Positions 60,990 through 64,000 of a stretch of DNA of 64,000 nucleotides are shown piece after piece. This stretch comes from JAAXGI01 sp965206975 (GTDB lineage: Bacteria; Gemmatimonadota; Gemmatimonadetes; Longimicrobiales; Gaopeijiaceae): the NCBI GenBank assembly GCA_965206975.1, contig OZ242253.1, positions 2,108,001-2,172,000 of the forward strand, read 5' to 3'. The position numbers and the translations under genes are program-made. A model generated the notes under the pieces. It was not told where the DNA came from. It saw only the letters and a program-made list of their open reading frames with translations, and ran no database searches. Every line of letters starts with the position of its first letter. Positions within the stretch are counted from its first letter, which is position 1.

Positions 60990-63482
60990 TCACCCCGTGC
61001 TCATCCGGAACGCCGGGCTCCGGACGATCCCGAGGATGATCGACGACCAGCGGTAGTCCTCGGCCGCCGCATCCCGTACGATCCCCCGGATCGAGGGCTG
61101 ATCGTAGTACTCTATCCCCCGTCCGAGCGCATACGCCATCAGCTTCTCGGTGAGCGTGTGCGCGAAGCGCTCTGGTCGCTCGAGCATCCAAGCCCTCAGG
61201 TCCGGGAACCCCTCGAATTCGACGCCCCCCGCGTAGGTGCCTCGGGGATCCACCGGGTGGCCGCCCTCGTCCAGGGTCCGCCACCCGCCGATCACGTCGA
61301 AGTTCTCGAGCGCGAAGCCGAGGGGATCGATCACCGCGTGGCACGACGCGCACGCCGGGTTGTCTCGATGCTCGGCCAGACGGTCCCGCATCGAGGCGGG
61401 AAGCGCCCCTCCCCCCGACTCCGGGAGGACCGGCACGTTCGGGGGCGGAGGTGGGGGCGGGGTCCCGAGGAGGTTGTCGAGGAGCCACTTCCCGCGGAGG
61501 ACCGGCGAGGTGCGGCCGGGATATGATGTCACGGCGAGGAGAGCGCCGTGCGCGAGGAGTCCGCCCCGCTCTTCCGGCTCCGGGAGCGTGACCCGCCGGA
61601 AGCGGCTCCCGTAGACGCCCCGGATCCCGTAGTGGTGCGCCAGCCGCTCGTTGAGATACGTGTAGTCCGCGTCGAGGAGCTCGAGGATGCTCGCATCCGA
61701 GCGAAGCGTCCCCGCGACAAAGAGCTCGGTCTCCTGCCTGAGACCCTCGAGGAGGCTCTCGTCGAAGGTGGGGTAGAGCTCCGGGTTCACCTCGACCTCC
61801 TCGATCCGGCGGAGGTTCAGCCACTGCGCCGCGAAGTCCCCGACGAGCGTCTCGGTCGCGCGCGGATCGGCGAGCATCCGACGGACCTCCGCCTCGAGCC
61901 CCTCGTCCTCCACGAGCTCGCCTCGCTCCGCCGCCTCCAGGAGCGCCTCGTCCGGGATCGTGCTCCAGAGGAAGAAAGAGAGGCGGGATGCGATCTCGAG
62001 ACCGCTCAGGGGGAAGCTCTCCCCCGGGCCCGTCCCCTCGGCCACGTCGTATACGCGAAGCAGGAACGCCGGATCGCTCAGGAGGAACTCGAGGGCGAAC
62101 TGGATCCCCGCATCGAAGCTTCCTCCCTCCCGGACGCCGCGGTCGTAGAAGGAGAGGAGCGTCTCCACCTCCCCGGGCGTCGCGCCTCGGCGGTAGGCGC
62201 GGCGCGCCATCCCCGAGAGGATCTCCGTCGCGCACCCTCGCGCGTCGGCCCCCTCGCCCGGGTGGCAGGTGAAGATCCGCTCCCGGCTCGGGGTGTCCTC
62301 CGCGACCCCGGTCGTCCCGTAAGGGCCACCGATCTCGAGGGAGTGGACCTGCTGATACCCCATGTAGACTTCGTCATTCGCGATGAGCCGCCCACGCTCG
62401 ACGGGCTGCGGAACGTCCTCCGGCTCGAAGTGCTCGCGCACGTGGGAGACGCTGACGAGGTGCGGTCCCGCTTCGACGACGGTCCGAAGCTCCAGGTGCT
62501 CGTCCCCCGTCAGCATGTACGCTTCCCACTCGATGCTCCCCGGCTCGCCCGGGCCGGTGAAGCTCATCGGAGAGGGATCTCCGGGTGCCTCGCCCCCGAT
62601 CGTGAAGCTCTCGAGAAGCCGTCCGTCGAGCCGCACGTCGAGCCGCTGCGGCCACCCCATCCCCATGATGTAGTCCTGCCAGTTCGTCCGGAGACGGATG
62701 CGAAGGAGGTACTCGCCGCTCACCGGGAAGTGATGGGCAACCCCGATCCCCCCTCTCGTCCCGAAGGGGAGATCCTCCCCCTGCCGCCACTCCTGCAGCA
62801 CGTGAAGGGGGATCTCGTGCGTCGTCGCTTCGGGACTCGCCGGCGGAAGCCCCACGGCGAGGCGGGTCACCTGCCGGGCCACCGAGAGGTAGCGCTCCAT
62901 GTGGGCCGTGGAGAAGGGGAGCGCCGCCGCCATGTTGTCGAAGCTCCCGTCCGCCGTGGGATCGCCCGGAAGAAGCTCCGTGACGTCCACGTCGACCCCG
63001 AGAAGGTCGCCGACCGCGTTGTTGTATTCGAGCCGGTTCATCCGGTGGACGGGCGTCACCCTCCCGGGGTTCGGGCTCTCGGCCCACGCCCGGTCGAGCT
63101 CACCTCCGAGCCAACTTGTGACCGAGTCGTAGACGGGAGCCGCCGGCCTCGGCAGCCCGGCCGGGGGCATCATCCGGGCCTCGAGCTTCCCGATCACGCG
63201 CTCGAGCGACTCGACGTCGACCCCCGGGTCCCCGAAGTCCACCCCGTCGAAGGAGAATCCGCCGCTCCTCGAAGCATCGTTGTGGCAGGCGACGCAGTAG
63301 GAGTCCACAACCTCCCGGACGTCCGCGGCGGAGAACGGGTCCTGCAGCGGCCGGGCCGTGGGGACCGGGCCGTGGGCCCTCGCCGCCACGCTCCCGATCG
63401 CCAGGGCAGCGGCCAGGACGAGTAGCGGCACGAGTGCGCGGCCGCTTCTCCCACCCTGACTCCGGCGCCGCGGAACTTCCAC
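60990..63482 (-). CDS. DUF1587/1592/1588/1585/1595-type cytochrome (planctomycete cytochrome C-like)
   Basis: 830 residues from the GTG at 63482, chosen because GAGGAGGGG lies about 7 nt upstream; a longer frame to 63530 has no such site. Signal region (VPLLVLAAALAIGSVAA). Two haem motifs: CVACH near the N terminus and CASCH near the C terminus. Between are DUF1587 (RMNRLEYNNAVGDLLGVD), a carbohydrate-binding-like insert, DUF1592 (FLLSDPAFLLRVYD, ASRLSFFLWSTIPDEALL) and DUF1588 (GRTSPVLRGKWLLDNLLG), and DUF1585 at the end. A large periplasmic electron-transfer or oxidase-like protein of unknown substrate. First gene of the cluster. Confidence 0.88.
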   Translation of the reverse strand: MEVPRRRSQGGRSGRALVPLLVLAAALAIGSVAARAHGPVPTARPLQDPFSAADVREVVDSYCVACHNDASRSGGFSFDGVDFGDPGVDVESLERVIGKLEARMMPPAGLPRPAAPVYDSVTSWLGGELDRAWAESPNPGRVTPVHRMNRLEYNNAVGDLLGVDVDVTELLPGDPTADGSFDNMAAALPFSTAHMERYLSVARQVTRLAVGLPPASPEATTHEIPLHVLQEWRQGEDLPFGTRGGIGVAHHFPVSGEYLLRIRLRTNWQDYIMGMGWPQRLDVRLDGRLLESFTIGGEAPGDPSPMSFTGPGEPGSIEWEAYMLTGDEHLELRTVVEAGPHLVSVSHVREHFEPEDVPQPVERGRLIANDEVYMGYQQVHSLEIGGPYGTTGVAEDTPSRERIFTCHPGEGADARGCATEILSGMARRAYRRGATPGEVETLLSFYDRGVREGGSFDAGIQFALEFLLSDPAFLLRVYDVAEGTGPGESFPLSGLEIASRLSFFLWSTIPDEALLEAAERGELVEDEGLEAEVRRMLADPRATETLVGDFAAQWLNLRRIEEVEVNPELYPTFDESLLEGLRQETELFVAGTLRSDASILELLDADYTYLNERLAHHYGIRGVYGSRFRRVTLPEPEERGGLLAHGALLAVTSYPGRTSPVLRGKWLLDNLLGTPPPPPPPNVPVLPESGGGALPASMRDRLAEHRDNPACASCHAVIDPLGFALENFDVIGGWRTLDEGGHPVDPRGTYAGGVEFEGFPDLRAWMLERPERFAHTLTEKLMAYALGRGIEYYDQPSIRGIVRDAAAEDYRWSSIILGIVRSPAFRMSTG

Positions 63483-63879
63483 CTGAGACTCCCCTCCTCT
63501 GGGCCTCCCGCCCCTCGGGACGCGTGGCACGCCCCGGATACGCGGGTCGATCGACTCACGTGGCAGGAGCCCCGCACCCGCCAGAGCCTCGCACGCTCCG
63601 CCACGCGGCCGGCCACCGATGCACGACGGCGGCCGGAGCGATCACTCCGTCTTCCAGCAGGCCGGCGACACCCCTCGGGGCAGGAGCAGAGCGGGCGTGC
63701 TGCCGCATTCACCAACGGAACATAGTAGGCCACGAGCGCCGTGCCGCGCCACGCTTCGCCTCCTCCCGCCCCAGAGCGAAGAGGGGTCCGCAAGACACGT
63801 CAAGAGTCGCTCTTCAGCTTCCGGAGCGCCGAGCCTGGGGTCCGCGAGGGGACCCGGGGCCGGCCGCACGGAGAGCCCG
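63483..63879. other. Intergenic region, no gene supported
   Basis: About 400 bp between the DUF1592 start and the stop of the edge gene. It should contain the promoter of the four-gene cluster. Open frames here have no recognisable content. Confidence 0.4.
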
Positions 63880-64000
63880 CTAGGAGGTCTTCCCCCTTCG
63901 CCCCGTGAGGACGCGGAGGACTCGCGAGACCGGATCAAAGAGCTGATCCACGACCCGCTCCTTCAGGGGAATGATCGCGTTGTCCGTAATCGTGATGTGC
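63880..64000 (-). CDS. C-terminal end of an unidentified protein (cut by the right edge)
   Basis: The last 39 codons of a minus-strand gene ending TAG at 63880-63882, open to the edge: HITITDNAIIPLKERVVDQL, then FDPVSRVLRVLTGRRGKTS. The regular amphipathic composition suggests a real gene. I cannot name the family from this tail. Confidence 0.5.
   Translation of the reverse strand, partial: HITITDNAIIPLKERVVDQLFDPVSRVLRVLTGRRGKTS

Noticed and set aside
61548..63425. Plus-strand open frame of 625 codons
   Set aside because: Antisense to the DUF1592 cytochrome; low-complexity Arg/Val/Glu composition with no motif.
1..64000. CRISPR arrays, rRNA or complete tRNA genes
   Set aside because: No regularly spaced repeats, rRNA-conserved stretches or full cloverleafs were seen by eye. 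A tRNAscan or covariance search could still find one I missed.

Overview
The window looks like one chromosome segment of a high-GC, Gram-negative bacterium, most probably a Gemmatimonadota lineage (inference). The basis is the gene repertoire: a DUF5916 outer-membrane-type protein, a SusC/SusD pair, a DUF1592-type cytochrome next to a DUF1552 protein, a DUF2723 membrane protein, and many secreted lipoproteins and Tat-type enzymes. Acidobacteriota or PVC bacteria share some of these families, so the phylum is not certain. I found no rRNA, tRNA or CRISPR array.

Layout. 1-5230: a two-gene minus-strand module with an AAA_14/DUF4143 ATPase and a translationally coupled giant NACHT NTPase. The NACHT protein is open for 1315 codons to the left edge and carries a C-terminal PD-(D/E)XK-type nuclease motif; I read it as a candidate defence module. 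5230-9357: a lipoprotein and a DUF5916 protein. 9358-13660: an insertion-sequence zone with an IS1182-type relic, a complete IS256-type element (copy A), a TonB/carboxypeptidase-regulatory-like pseudogene, and scraps of IS110 and IS3. 13959-16398: a secreted unknown protein and a cytochrome c/copper-monooxygenase-like protein, closed by a strong hairpin.

16522-24735 is a four-level nested stack. An old IS256-type relic is split by an IS21-type element with GTCCC on both sides. The istB gene of that IS21 is split inside its P-loop by a three-gene serine-recombinase element, which is itself split by an IS3-type element. A second IS3-type element, with an A7G slippery motif, sits near the IS21 left end. 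24739-31402 holds a SusC-SusD-PQQ-quinoprotein cluster. 31556-32420 is a junkyard joining a group II intron fragment, a recombinase-element end, an istA fragment and a duplicated 5' end of the quinoprotein gene.

32487-47125 is more ordinary chromosome: a beta-barrel protein, DUF2723, an alpha/beta hydrolase, an M19 dipeptidase, an anti-sigma-like protein, a frameshifted SLC13/RCK transporter, divergent ilvB and ilvN (branched-chain amino acid synthesis), a frameshifted M28 peptidase, an MBL hydrolase and a rhodanese. 47185-53709: a 236-bp repeat pair bracketing IS256 copy B and an FG-GAP/VCBS lipoprotein, then an HD-domain protein, an FMN-binding protein and an OB-fold protein. 53740-56589: another IS256-family transposase (frameshifted), an ORF-less group II intron of about 780 nt with a recognisable domain V, and a DUF559-like nuclease. 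56818-63482 is a tight minus-strand cluster: DUF1592 cytochrome, DUF1552, ankyrin protein, sulfite-oxidase-type molybdoenzyme. The right edge cuts a gene on the minus strand.

Many genes carry 1-2 nt indels, often in homopolymers. Either the genome is decaying under mobile-element pressure, as host-associated bacteria do, or the assembly contains residual indel errors. The sequence alone cannot separate the two.
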